Part shown: piece after piece, positions 1-12,610 of the stretch
Position numbering within the stretch: the stretch's first letter is position 1
How the letters are laid out: each line of letters begins with the position of its first letter
Source: Hepsetus odoe
Lineage: Eukaryota; Chordata; Actinopteri; Characiformes; Hepsetidae
DNA: 64,000 bases
Assembly: GCA_017165825.1 (NCBI GenBank)
Contig: CM029384.1
Location: 8,550,102 to 8,614,101, forward strand
Reading direction: 5' to 3'
Notes under the pieces: generated by a model
What the model was told of the DNA's origin: nothing
Database searches by the model: none
The model's input: only the letters and a program-made list of their open reading frames with translations
Position numbers and translations under genes: made by a program

Positions 1-1089
1 TGAAAATCTGATGTTCATGTGGATGGCACACATTGGTACAGGCTGCTTTGAGGCTGTTTTTTTTTTCTCTGCAGGCAGGAGTGGCTTTTTCAGTCCAGCT
101 GTTTTAATAGACGCTGTCTGCTCCAGGCTGCTAGATCCAGCATTTTTCCAAACGAGTGCTGCTGGAACATTCCGACTAATAAACATCAGTTCTCTTTAAG
201 CAAATCAAATAAGCATAAAAGCCAGAGAGTGAGAGATTTTTCAACAGTGAATGGCAGATCAGCATCTACAACAAACCACCGAATGAAATCCCAAACAATA
301 TCAGCTATATGATAAAGCTAAATAAACCCAGGACCCCCTCATTTCTTCTGTGTGCTTGGTACCATCATGCCGCAGGCTAGTGATGTCACAGTGATGGGGT
401 TTTCTTTTAAGTGAATCTGTCTCCACTATATTCACAGTTCTGTCCTTTTTTTATCAATACGCTTAACTGCAGGGAGGTGCTTTTGTAAGGCATTATCATT
501 TGTTGTCAGTAAGATAGTCTGTTCTTCTTTTGATTTATTCTGTTAAGATCTTGCTTTAGATCTCCTCCCTTGCTCCCTCCCTCCATCTCTCCTCTCTCCC
601 CCACTGAGCATGCTCAAGCTATTTTCACCTGCCTCTCATTCTGCACGACTGACTCTGTTTCATTAAGGGACAGGCTGAGAGAGATGGAGAACCAGAGAAA
701 GCAATGTGCATAGAATGGATAGGGAAAATAGGAAAACGATGAAATGGGATGAAATGGAGAGGGAGGGAGAGACAGAGGTGTGTGCATGAAGTGTGTGCGT
801 GCATGTGTATTGAGGGGTGGGGAAAGGAGAAGGTAGGGTCATATATAGAGAGAATGAGAGAGAGAGGACAGTGTTGTCACTGCATTGAAGGGGGAGGTTA
901 CTGCAGTATTCTGCATCGCTGCGCTACCTCCTTCTTCCTACTGGTGGCACCACTGGATGAGTGAGGGAGGGAAGGAGGGGGGAGAAGGGGTACACAATGA
1001 GAGAGAGAGACCCTCTAGAGATGGTGTGTGTTAGACCCAAAAGAGTTTCATTGATACACAGCAGTGCAACACATGGGGCTGCAGGCATA
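1..1089. other. no gene recognised
   Basis: Moderately AT-rich, becoming GA-rich from 660 to 1010. No exon with family similarity and no transposon seen. Confidence 0.5.
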
Positions 1090-1914
1090 ATATCCCCTTT
1101 CTGCAACGTCTCACCACCCTTTTTTTTTGCTCTCTTTCTCACCCCTCTATTTATAAGCTTGCACTGCTTTTCCTTTTATAACTCACTTTATTCCCCCCTT
1201 TTTCTCCATCTGTAACTCTCTACACCCTTTCTGTGTGCCAGCAGCACTGCCTGTCTCTCTGTAGCCCTCTCTTTTCCCTCCTTTCTCTAACTAAACACAG
1301 ATATCCTCTGCTTCCACTTGTACTTCCTTCTCTTTGTCTTTTTCTCTCCATTTCCTCCATCCACATCGCTTTCTCTGTGCCTCATTCTCTATCTTTCTCC
1401 AACTCATACTTCTCCTGCCCTGTCTCTTCACTGCTCTTTCTTCACCCGTCTTTCTTCATTCATTCCTTCTCTGTATCTTTCCCCCTTCACCTCCCTCTAC
1501 TTACCTCTCTATGAACCTGCCTCTCTCCATACTGCCCCATCTCCATTCATCTCTTTTTCTCTTCATTCTTGTTCCTCTGTTCCTCTGTGCCTGTATCTCC
1601 CTCCCTTTCAATTATCCACTTTATTCTCTCTACATTCACTCTTTCCACTCTATTTCTCCTTCCCTATCTCTCCATTCCTCCTTTCATTTCATACTCTCAT
1701 TTTCCTTGTTTTTTTTCATGGGTTATCCCTATTCTTTCCTTTTCCTACTCACCCCTCATTATTATCCTTCTCTCCACCCATACCTCCCTCCATCTCTCTT
1801 CCTCTCTATTCTCATTCTTATTCCCTCCAGTCTCTTCCTTCTGTACTTTCCGCTCTTTCTTTTCCTACTTACCTCTCTTTTACCGCTCTCTTCATCCATA
1901 CCTCCCTCTTTCTA

Positions 1915-1916
<2 letters not shown>

Positions 1917-1970
<54 letters not shown>
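1917..1970. repeat. (CT)n microsatellite in a pyrimidine tract
   Basis: About 27 uninterrupted CT units at the 3' end of a strongly pyrimidine-rich stretch (about 1090-1980). All long Ser/Leu/Phe-rich frames here are artefacts of the tract. Confidence 0.97.
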
Positions 1971-1974
<4 letters not shown>

Positions 1975-2722
1975 CACACCTCAGCCAAGCAGGGTCTAAC
2001 ACTGCAGCTACACATCTCTACTGAGGATCAGTCCACAAGCAGATGGTGCTGCCTCGTGTGAGTTTGTGTGAGTATTTGTTTCCACACTTTTTTTCATGGG
2101 GAAATCTGTGAAAATCTGAGAGAATACAGTACAGTCAAGATTTACAAATTTACAGATTTTGTAAAGTGATTTATTTGTCAAAAATGTTCTTTACATTTAC
2201 TGTAAACCAAAAGTAAAGAGTTTGTGAAGTAAATGGCCATTTTATTGTTTTTTCCTGAAAGTTTCTCCCAAAAAGTTGTGGTCGAATGATTTATAAATAG
2301 AATATATAATACTGATACGTTTATTATACCCATTAATGTATACATACTGTCAAATGTTTACTGTAAATGTTAATAATAATACATATACGTAGTGTACAAT
2401 TGTGCAAGGTATTCTGTAATGCCTGTAATTACTGTTAAAAATGCATTTGTCAAAACTGTGCAGAACACAAATAAAACCAGAGAAAAATATACACATTAAA
2501 TTGCTGCATAAAGCAAAAAGGTCAAAACAAAATAGAGAGAGAGACATAGTATAATAGTTTTAGCCCTTTCGTGCTTGAGCAAAATGCTTAATTTTATCCT
2601 TAACGTATGCAGATACAGAACAAAAACTTTTAAGTGGGATTGTGATACACAGCAAATACAAGACATTATTTTTAGCCCTCAGAATCCATTCTTTTTAAAA
2701 GTCCATAATCAATCTTTTACTT

Positions 2723-2958
2723 GGGCAACGGTGGTCTAGTGGTTAGGGAGTTGGCCACAGGTTCGGAAAATTGTGGGTTCAAACCAACTTACCAGTAGGT
2801 TGCCCTGAGGTACCCTTGAGCAGGTCACTGCTCCCTGGGCACTTTTATAGCTGCCCCCTGCTGTAGGGGTTAAATGCAGAGGTCCAGTTTTGTTGTGGTT
2901 CACTGTGTGCTGTGCTGTGACCTCGCAATGACGAGAATAGTCACTTTCAATTTGCAAA
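2723..2958 (+). repeat. SINE family A (tRNA-Glu-like head)
   Basis: The head GTGGTCTAGTGGTTAGGGAG...GGGTTCAAACC carries A-box- and B-box-like Pol III promoter motifs. The shared body (TGCCCTGAGGTACCCTTGAG) and a tail ending in GTCACTTTCA follow. It is back-to-back with an inverted family-B SINE. Confidence 0.8.
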
Positions 2959-2962
2959 GCTC

Positions 2963-3167
2963 TTTTACATTTACATTTACATTTACGGCATTATCCAGAG
3001 CGACTTCCATGTCCGAATTACAGGGACAGTCCCCCTGGAGACACTCAGGGTTAAGGGTCTTGCTCAGGGACCCAGTGGTGGTAGTGCCAGAGGTGGGATT
3101 CGAACCTGGGACCTCTTGAGCCATAGGTCCATAGGCAAGTACCCTACCACTAGACCACCACCACCCT
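2963..3167 (-). repeat. SINE family B (tRNA-like head)
   Basis: Read on the minus strand: GGTGGTCTAGTGGTAGGGTA...GGTTCGAATCCCACC, then TCCCTGAGCAAGACCCTTAA, the GGACAGTC-type block, and an (ATGTAA)n tail. At least five copies occur in the window. Confidence 0.8.
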
Positions 3168-4151
3168 ATTTTATAGAAATAATTTCATTTAAAAAAAAGT
3201 CACATTTTAAATTGGTCCTTTTCACTGTCTTACACTCGTCCAAAAAGGTGAAAGGCAGAGCCCACCATCTTGTGAAAATATTTTCATTGTTTTGAAACCT
3301 GTCACACCTTAGTACACTCAATTTAAATTGACTGAGTATACACTGATAGATGCAGGCAGATTATTTAAAAGGGTCCAACTACGTTCAGTACCACTTTAAG
3401 ATATTGCATAGATTTTGCTTTCAAAGTAGAAATGTCCTAAAATCCTCTTTCATGTCTTAACAAATTCAATGCCTCAAGATACTTCTGGCTGCTGAATGTT
3501 AAAATCCTGCTATATTCAGAAATATAATTTTCCGAGATGAACCAAACAGAAAAAACCTTTTTTTCAGGGGGCTCCTGTTGTGTTGAGAATGATCAAGATC
3601 TATCTGTGAATAAACCCAACCCTCATCATAATGGTTTTGGGGCAAACTGTCTCACATTGAATAATTAATAAACTTAAATTCTTCCAGCCATTAAATACCG
3701 GTCCTGTGAAAACAGGATGACAAATGAAAATCCTGCCATGCACCAAAAAAAGTGTGACAATGTAAGTGTGGAAAACAGTGGGAGGCATGCTCCACATTTA
3801 GTTAATATATACAAGGATTTTCTTGTGTTTGCCAAGATGAAGCTTATTGTGCTGTTATTTTATTTCACTAAAGGGTTTAACGCTCTTATGGCAGCTGTAG
3901 ACTTGAAGGTGGTAAGAATGGCACCATTTGTATTTAGTTTTTCTTTTAATGAATCCTTTAGGAAACTTGTATAATGTATTAAACACGTGTTAATGTTTTT
4001 TGTTTGTTTGTTTTTTGAGCAGTTGGCTCTAAAACTTACTTCAAAGAAAAGTAATCAATCTGCCCCAATGGCATTATGACATCATCAGATTCAGACCTCA
4101 GATTCCACCACTGAAGTCACTGGGAGGTTTTCCTAATTTAATGTAACACCA

Positions 4152-4379
4152 TTTAAAGTGAAGTGAAAGTGACTAGTTGTCATTGTGAAACACAACAACC
4201 TCGCCTCTCCTTTTCACCCATACACACATGTGCAGCAGGGCGCAGCTATTTAAAATGCCCGGGGGAGCAGTGATGGGGACCTTGTTCAAGGACACCTCAG
4301 GGGAATCCACTGGTCTGGGATTCAAACCCATGACCTGATCCTGTGGTCTAGTCCCTAACCACTAGGCCACTGCTGCCCA
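4152..4379 (-). repeat. SINE family A
   Basis: Inverted copy with the head at 4340-4379 (GGCAGCAGTGGCCTAGTGG) and the tail AGTGACTTTCAC... pattern on the minus strand. Confidence 0.75.
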
Positions 4380-5189
4380 AAAGTGTGAAAGAAATGAAAA
4401 ATAAACACCTTTAGCAGAATCCATACGCAAAAATTTGATAATACAACATCATATATTTCTTAAACATACACTATTTACACTATTATAAATAGCAACAGTT
4501 GCTTAACGATTATGTGAGGCATGGGAAGGTCTACTATGCAACGGCTCTCACTTTCGACTTCCTTCACCTGGAATTCTGCTACTGCTCCTGCAAGGTACTG
4601 CTCCTACACATGAGCTTTGATCAAAGCCACCCTTTATGTTCAGATGCCACCAGATTTTTGTTATATACAGCGACAAACACCATCACATAAACTAGAATAT
4701 ATTCAACAGACTGGCAAGCAATGAAGATTATTCATGTAACCATACCACATAAGTTCAGTATTATGTATGCATCCATTGTTGTAAGAACCCTTGAAGGGCC
4801 ACTTTGTAAAAAAATATTTTGTGACCAGAAAAAAAACAATCATACAAAACAACAGCCTTGTTCAAAATTACTCAGCTCCAAATTTCCCAGCTGCAGGTAA
4901 TTATACTTAGCACATCTGAAGAGGGTTCAATCATAATACTACAATAATAATAAAAATTCAACCACTAATGCTAATAACAGTGTGAGTTTCAGTGTTAAAT
5001 TACTGTCCTGCAGCGTGTCCTAATATGAAACAGCCATGCTGCATTAGCCCAAATTTGGAAACACATTTCCTGCTTGCTTGAGTTAAGCACACTATTAAAC
5101 TGGCCAGCATCCCCAGTTCAATGCTTACAGATGTGTTATGTGTTTTCAAAGCAGAGAGATTTATAATGAATTTAGACTGTCAAATTAAC

Positions 5190-5500
5190 AAGCCTTAGGG
5201 CTGCGCAATATATCATCTGTTCATCATTATCACATCATCAGTCTCAGCAATACTGTTATCGCAGATGGCTGTAATATGCAAATGTGCTTGAGCCCAGTCA
5301 TTGTTTAACAAGTTGACTAATCACAGCTCAGTTGGCGTTTTGATAAATCATGTAATTTGGTTAATCCAAACTAAATTCAAATCATTTTGATATTTCTTAA
5401 CCCTGAAAGGCAGAGAGGTTTCAAAAAGGGATTAGTTAACATTTTTGTTCAATTACCTTTGTTGTTAGCAATTGCAATATGCAGAATTATAATCGCGATG
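5190..5500 (+). repeat. possible hAT-like element fragment
   Basis: It begins TTAGGGCTGCGCAATATATC and ends in a TCGCGAT-rich segment, as in fish hAT-type non-autonomous elements whose ends read TAGGGCTGC. The right part is overrun by a SINE. No terminal repeat or 8-bp duplication could be confirmed. Confidence 0.3.
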
Positions 5501-5678
5501 CCGGTTAGGGAGGTTAGGGACTAGGCCCCAGGATCAGAAGGTCATGGGTTGGAATCCCAGACCAGTAAGTTGTCCCCTGCTGCACGGTGTGCATGGGTTA
5601 AAGGGAGAGCCTGCATTTTGTTGTGGTTCACTGAGTGATGTTCTGTGTTTCACAATGACAAGTATTCACTTTCATTTA
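5500..5678 (+). repeat. SINE family A, internally deleted
   Basis: The tRNA-like head (GATCAGAAGGTCATGGGTT) is followed almost directly by the 3' body (TTGTGGTTCACTGAGTG...CACAATGACAAG); the GAGGTACCC block is missing. Confidence 0.7.
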
Positions 5679-5984
5679 AAATATCCAAAGTTCACCACAA
5701 TGTCAAACCAGATAGTATTTTTTATTCCACAAAACAGAGATTATAACGTGATGAAAAATAATACCACAAAACTCTATTTGTCTGTTTGTCTCTACTAACT
5801 GAGTGATTGGTTTTCAGTTCCTGCAGATCACACCTGTTGTCCTCTCATGTCTATATTCTAAAAGTGCCCCCACACTGTCAGCTGTAGACTAATCAAAACA
5901 GTCACCCCTCAAACCTGAACTGTGCAGGTAAATGGTCATGAGGAATACTAAATATACTTTTAATCTTAAAAATACATGCAAATA

Positions 5985-6340
5985 CATGGGGCAGTGGTGG
6001 TCTACTGGTTAGGGAGTTGGCCTCAGGATCAGAAAGTCATGGGTTCAAATCCTAGACCAGTAGGCCGCCCTGAGGTTCCCTTGAGTAAAATGCAGAGGTG
6101 TAATTTCATTCTGGTTCACAATGATGAGAAAAGTCAGTCAGTTATTCATTTTCTGCCACTTGTCCCAATGGGTCAGCCCTTCGCAGGGAGGAGCGTGACG
6201 GGGACGGCACCTTGCTCAAGGGTACCTCAGGGCAACCTATAGGAAAGGGGTTCGAACCCCCGTTCCTCCAATCATGCGGCCAAAGCCCTAACCACTAGGC
6301 CACCGCTGCCCATGAGAAAAGTCACTTTCACTTAAATACT
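5985..6340 (+). repeat. SINE family A interrupted by another SINE
   Basis: The head at 5985-6080 and body to 6136, resuming at 6312-6340, form one plus-strand copy. It is split by the minus-strand insertion at 6137-6311, with a 13-bp duplication of ATGAGAAAAGTCA on both sides. Confidence 0.8.
6137..6311 (-). mobile_element. SINE inserted into another SINE
   Basis: It is a minus-strand tRNA-like-head SINE (GGGCAGCGGTGGCCTAGTGG at the right end) with a GGGACAAGTGGCAGAAAATG-type tail at the left. Direct repeats at 6124-6136 and 6312-6324 are perfect 13-mers, proving a retroposition event. Confidence 0.85.
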
Positions 6341-6344
6341 GGAA

Positions 6345-9300
6345 GTTTGACTAAAGGCTTCAAATAGCAGCTGAAACTAAAAACACATCAACAGATTAGA
6401 AGCAGAGAGAGAAACACGAAAAAAAAAACACGTCCTGAAGCTTAGAGAGCAAGCGAGAAGAAAAGCAAAGATAGTAAGATAGTGAGAAGGAGGAGAATGT
6501 GCAGAGAAAGAGAGAGACGCTGAATGAGAGGGAGAAGGAAAAATATTAGAGAAGGAAAAAAGGTGGGCATCAACCAGGACTCGAATGAAGAAGTTAAGAT
6601 GAAAACTCCAAGAGAAGATATCTTCAGCTACAGAGACACTGACACTGTGGAAGTGAGTCCGGTTTAATAACCACACCCAGACAGAGACTGCTTCAGAAAA
6701 TCCTGCAGGAGGTCCAGAGGTTAAACCCACAGCTATTTTAAACCCACACAAAACTGGGACACTCAGTATGAGGAGGATGAGTCATTGGAATATTTTCAGA
6801 TAAGGGTGTTTAAATATCCTAATAAGAACTGTTATATTTTCATGAATAAAACATTGGGAAGGATCAATATTTGTTTGAGAGGTGCGTTTGCTAAACAGCT
6901 ACTCTACACTTGATGGTTCAGCTAATTCACAAACTGATGTTTGTGTTTGAGATGTGCGATTGTAATGATTAGCCCACCCAAAACATGCTCACAATTATTA
7001 CTTTTGCTAAAAACTTTCAGCCATGAATATTCATACTTCATTATGCTTTGCTTGATACACTTATGGTAATAAGTTCTGTTAAATGTAATGTGTTTTTCAG
7101 AATCAGTAGCTGTCAGGCCTAAATCTTCAGCTCCCCATGAATGGAAACAACCCCTTTGCAGCAGAATGAACCAAGCAGTGTCCCTAGAAGAGCCCTGGGA
7201 CGCTTTTTACCAACTGGGCCTTAAGCTCTCAGACAGATATTGACCTGGCAGTAACTCAAACAAAATATACATCAACTCAAGGTAGATTTGTATTTAATGA
7301 GATGATTTAAGGAGACTCACTATTTGGGGGAAAATTAAGCAAAAACATAAACATACATCCTCAGGCTTGGAACGCATCATATTTGAAATGTAAGAAGTAA
7401 TGAAAACAACATATTTTGAAATAAATCTTGGCTAACATTTCTCATAGACCTCCTTAAAAGTGAACCATCAGATTAATATCTGTTTCAAATGCATCTCGGG
7501 TGTGTTTAGCCCTGCATTTTATTTGGAAGCCAAATAAAAATGGTGGTGTTAATGGACCCAAGACACATTTAAAACATATATAAATCTAATCGCTTAGAGC
7601 TCACCAGGAGCTGATCTGAGACACATTTGAGCAACAGCAGTGTGCAGTCGTTCATCCAAAAGCACTCCTGACACTGTGATGGAGCTTCATCCTGCTGTTG
7701 TTCTTATGAAAGTGGCCACTCTTCAGACCCATTTCCTAAGAAAATAATTATCCAAAGAAGGTTTTATACTTTTTCTTCTTTGACTAAACAGAGATGTGCA
7801 CTGAACAATATAAGAGAGAATCATGTGCTGAATAACTGAGTAGGTTCATTTACATCTTAGTCTATAATCCAATTGTTGGGATCATTGAATTAGGTGCAAT
7901 CAAATATGCTCGTTCAGAATATTCTCAAAGCTGTTATACTCCAAAAATGAAGAAACAGCAAGGCAAATTAACTGTTTTTTCTGCGCTTGATTACCTGGTA
8001 TTTACATCTAGATAAAGTGACTTTACTCTGGTTGGTGTCTTTCCTCTGGTTGAGGTTTTCCAGATTTTACCACAGCATCATTCATCTTCTCTCTTCCGTC
8101 AGATGATTGACTTGGTATGATATCTTGCTGAATCACCAATTAAGTTTGTTAAGCCTGTCCTACGAGCAGTGATGCCTATTTTACTTCTTTTCTTTGTTTC
8201 CTTGCATTTCAACCATATACAGCCCTCCTTTTTTGGTTTGCTCTTTTTAACCATAAAAACAGTCATAACAAGTGAAATCCCCAGAGAGTTGATATCAAAA
8301 GTCATTTTTAACAAACACCTGTCAGTCTCTCATGTTCACTTAAGAATATGGGGAGGTCAGATACACATACTACATCTGAGAGGATTTTATAATCTACATA
8401 ACGATAATATAAAGCAAAAACAAGAACAAGCAGTTCAAACTTTTCAAAGTAACTAATGTCCCCAAACATGTTGAGCTGCTCTCCAAGGGTAGAAAACACA
8501 AGAATTCATAAGACTGTTTATAGAACAGTCAGAACATTCATTAACAAGTAAGAGCTTTTAAAAAATGTGTTCACCTTTATTTGAATATGCAGTAAAATGT
8601 GGAAAATATGTTTCTTTAAGTTGAAGTCATAACATGCATCTGTGTTTATAGTGCTGAAATGATTGAGACTAAAACATGCCTTTCCACCTCTTACCTCTTC
8701 CTTCCCTGCGCTACCTGTCAGTGGTAAGTCAATGAAACCTCACACCTGCATTGCAACTTACCCACCAGTGATATTGTAAAAATATTCGTGTGCAGAGCTT
8801 TAGTTCATTAAACTGACAGTGCTGATGGAGGAGGTGTTGCTGGCTGAAGTCTGCAGCAGCTCTTACCTTTTTTTGGAAATTTTATCAACTGCAAACTTCC
8901 CCAAGAATGGACTACTGTTGCAGCAGAAACTGGACTGCAGTATGTAGGTCAGGATAAACTCTGGTGAACAGAATGTGCTCACAGAGGCATGTCAACAATG
9001 ACGGGAAAAATGATGTGCTTCTGTTATACCATTAAAAATAAGGGTGCCAATAAGGCCCCTTTGGAGCCACACCTAAGAATAGCACCTTCTGTTGCCTAAA
9101 TAAAGATGAATTTGATGCCTCTTCAAGGAATTGCATTAGTAAATGACAAAGTTTATTACAGGAAGGAACTTTGCAAAATGTAATGGCTTTTGCTGAAAAT
9201 AACTAATTCTGTCGCTGGAGCTTCATTTAGTACAATTGGTGGAACTTGACAATATTTCCAACTTTTTAAGCTTCATTTAACCTGACTTAATGACGTTAAT

Positions 9301-10090
9301 ACAATTTGTTTTACTTGCGCTGGTCCAACATATCTGTCCAGAGGTACTGAACTTGGTAATTGAATTACCCAGTCGGTTTAAGCGTTAAATTAAAAGTCTA
9401 GGCGCTGAACCATTAACGAACATAACTTGAAAACCCAAGGAACAATGAACTGGGGAAAGAAATCTAAAGATATGTAAACAAACACAGGAAAAATGCTCAG
9501 AGGTTAAACAGAAGGTGCCATGAGCAAATTGGACAGATGAGTGATTAACTCAGTAAGACTAGAATCTTTAAACAGGCCCCCTCCAAAATAACAACTGATA
9601 GTAGATGAGTAAGACAATACATCCTGTTATCAATCTGATTTCATTTATTCAGGTCCGTGTCTCTTCTATCAGGTGGAAATCCCACAAGACATGGAACAAT
9701 ACAGTTTATTCTTTTTATTTGACTTGATTGACTTTGGTGTTTTAGACACCATACAATAATAAGACCCTTTCAACAGTCGGACTATTGGCCTGTTAGTTCG
9801 TTTTTTGGCTTTGCTTCTTTGTTCTCTTGATAAACACTGACATGAAAGCACAAAGCCACTGAGATTTTCCTTCCTTCTCCTATTTTAATGTGGAAGGTTT
9901 TTTACAACTAATTAAATTAAGGGCGGCTGATCTAAATGAGCGCCACAGACAGCGGCACTCTCTTCCATTCAATGTTCTTCAACAAAAGAAGAAAAAGTAA
10001 GTTCAGACTCTGTCTGTCTGCTTATTGGTTTTGAAGAAAGGAAAAATGACAGGGTACATCAAGAGAAGAGGGATGGTAATGGTGTGAGAT
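6345..10090. other. no gene recognised
   Basis: Mostly AT-rich unique-looking sequence. A GA-rich segment lies at 6400-6560 and a slightly richer, possibly conserved stretch at 7490-7740. No SINE, LINE or Tc1 signature was noticed, which is unusual for this window. Confidence 0.45.
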
Positions 10091-10640
10091 ATATGACCCC
10101 CTCCACCCCTCTCTCTCACAGTGGCGCTCATTTCCTTGCCTCGTTTTGTCTTTTCACACAAATGGCAATTGGAGAAATCAATAACCCAATATGTTCAGTC
10201 ACAGATAACAGATGATCAGACGGAAAGCCTAATAGATCCTGACCACAACTGTCCCAGACAATGTGGATATGAGGTGACAAGCGGAAAGCCGGGGGAAGGT
10301 GAATGCAGCAAGAAAAAAAGGTGTCCTCTTGGGAGCGCCAATCGTTGTTAAAGTAACCATAACACCGGAGACAAATGAAAGCAATATCTTGGAATGGAAT
10401 TAGACTTCATATAAAAACACGGATATGGGACACTTTAAGCATTTGCGCCAGATGCTACCAGAGCCATAAAATGCACACTTGTTGTATTGCAGGAGAAAAA
10501 GAGAGGGAGAAAGCTAGAAAAGCCTATCTTCTATCTTGGACTCAGCAGAGTCTCAGATTAGTGATAGCTCTCTGGCAGACACGCTACTCTCTGGCTTTTT
10601 CTCCTCTCTTTAAACTGAAGCACTGCACATAGCCAGAGTC
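10090..10640. other. possible conserved non-coding island
   Basis: Balanced-composition, repeat-free sequence inside AT-rich DNA. Short open frames occur on the plus strand (10121-10351, 10375-10632) without recognisable domains or clear splice sites. A regulatory element is as likely as coding. Confidence 0.25.
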
Positions 10641-10955
10641 TAAAGGGTTGATCTAGTGTGTCTGTCTCATGCCTTTCTTCTGACATAACTAAAGGAGCCA
10701 TAAAGGTAGCCTTGTTACCTAAATCCAGAGCCGAATCGGTGAATCCCTGTGGAATTTTAGGTGGCTTCTTCTTTTTATCCTGTCTGTAAACTGAGTTTAA
10801 GAAATGACATCACATCACACTGCATTATAGGATTATAATTTCACCAAATATATAGTAAACAGGTCTGATAATCAGGGGATTGACCTGCTCTAAACTGACA
10901 TAACCCTTCAGTTTGGAGGGGGCTTCAAATAATTAGGTGGTTTTATCATCTAAAG

Positions 10956-11212
10956 GGGCAGCGGTGGCCTAGTGGTTAGGGTGTCAGCCGCATGATTGGA
11001 GGATCAGGGGTTTGATCCCCTTCCCAGTGGGTTGCCCTAAGGTACCCTTGAGCAAGGTGCCGTCCCCGTCCCGCTCCTCCCTGCGATGGGCTGGCGACCT
11101 GTCCAGGGTGCGTCCCCCGTCCTCGCCCTGTGTGCGCTGGGTTGGACACCAGCACTCCCCCGCGACCCCGTTTGGGACAAGCGGCAGATAATGGATGGAT
11201 GGATCATCTAAA
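10956..11212 (+). repeat. SINE family A with L2-type tail, near full length
   Basis: The head GGGCAGCGGTGGCCTAGTGG and the GGTACCCTTGAGCAAGGTGC body are followed by a GACCTGTCCAGGGTGCGTCC tail ending GGGACAAGCGGCAGATAATG and (GGAT)n. The tail is shared with fish L2-type LINE 3' ends, implying mobilisation by such a LINE. Confidence 0.8.
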
Positions 11213-11759
11213 GTCTTCAACGGCCTATAACCGCCATGCGGAAATGTAGAATGATCCGATATTTGTCACTCAACACATACTCTCTTCCCACTGACAGCTA
11301 AACAAATAGAACAGCATTTTTAATGTAGGGACACAACATGGCCTGCAGAGGTTTAAAAGCACTTGCCAGGCCTATTATTACTGCCTCAGGATTGTGGCCT
11401 AATGAGTTGTCAGCTCTTGTGATAAGGTTTCACTTAACTGTGTCTTTTGAACACAAGTGCGAACAGTGTGTAGACTCATTACAGCCAACTACACTTCTAG
11501 AGTTTCAAGCCTGAATGAATTACCCCAAGGCTTTCTCATCATTATACGCTCCTCTAATGCAAACCAGCCCACACCGGTTACAATTCCATTACATTTCTAT
11601 TCTCTAAAAGAAGGACATGGTGAAGTTTATACAGGGTGTAGTATGTGCAACATAGCACACGACTGTAATTGATAATTGGCTACACGATGACTAATCAGGC
11701 ACGCTTGACTGCCTGTTATTTAAATTCCCTCCTAGCCTTTGTATCAATTTGCAACTAAA

Positions 11760-11790
11760 TGGAAACAGTCCACTCACTGGAATCAGTAAT

Positions 11791-11852
<62 letters not shown>

Positions 11853-12315
11853 TTCTCTCGCTCTCTCTCTCCCTCTCCCTTTCTTTTTCTCTCTCTCTTT
11901 TTCTCTCTCCCTTTCTCTTTCTCTGACTCTCTGTCCATCTCTTTCAATACCTGTCTTATTTCCTTTTTTCTCTTAGCCCCCCTCTCTTCAATCCTAACTT
12001 TCTGTCCTCATCTCTCTCCAAACTTCCTTTCTCTTTCATTTTCTTTCTTGTTCTCCCCTTCTCTTTTTTCCTCTGCATCACTCGCTCTTGCCCTCTTTCC
12101 CATCTTTGTCTTTCTGCCCACAACGTTCTCTTGCCTCACTCTCTCCTTTTCCCTCACTACATCCCCCTCTATGTACCTCTTTTTCTTCTTTTTTTTCTCT
12201 TCCATACCTTCTTTCTTTCTAGTTCTTTCCCTTTCATTTCCCCATTACACCCCCCACCCCCGCCCTCTCTTTTTCTTTGTATCACACACACACACACACA
12301 CACACGCACACACAG
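11760..12315. repeat. (CT)n microsatellite, pyrimidine tract and (CA)n
   Basis: Pure (CT)n occupies about 11792-11847, followed by a near-pure pyrimidine strand to 12280 and (CA)n at 12282-12315. No gene is supported. Confidence 0.95.
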
Positions 12316-12399
12316 GTCCATGTGTAAACAGTCTGCAGTGTGAGTGGTGGCTCTGGTTTGTTTCCAGTGTTGGAAGTGTGGAGGCGGTCGTGTAATGAC

Positions 12400-12610
12400 C
12401 GGCGGAATACTGATCACACACTGAGCGCGGCCCCACTGAGGCAGCGGGGCGGGGAGACAGGGCCCTCTACAGTCCGTGTCCTTTAACGTCTCCACTGCCT
12501 TTCCGCACACAGCCCTGCTGCCTCTAACTGCACTACTGTACCTGCTGCTGCAGACAGTCCCAGCTCGCTTCAGACAGCTTTCCAGTTCCCCGAGAGAACA
12601 AGCAGAGGAA
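12400..12610 (+). promoter_or_regulatory. possible promoter with GC box
   Basis: A GC- and CpG-richer stretch sits between a pyrimidine tract and a purine tract. It contains a GC-box-like GGGGCGGGGAG near 12447 and several CpGs, with no clear TATA box. It would suit a promoter for the candidate exon at 13109. Evidence is compositional only. Confidence 0.25.

Noticed and set aside
1233..2061. Long Ser/Leu/Phe-rich open frames on the plus strand
   Set aside because: They are products of a polypyrimidine and (CT)n tract open in all frames; there is no domain or splice structure.
11749..12436. Open frames over (CT)n and (CA)n, both strands
   Set aside because: Low-complexity readings (LSLSLS, THTHTH, RVCVCV) with no support for a gene.
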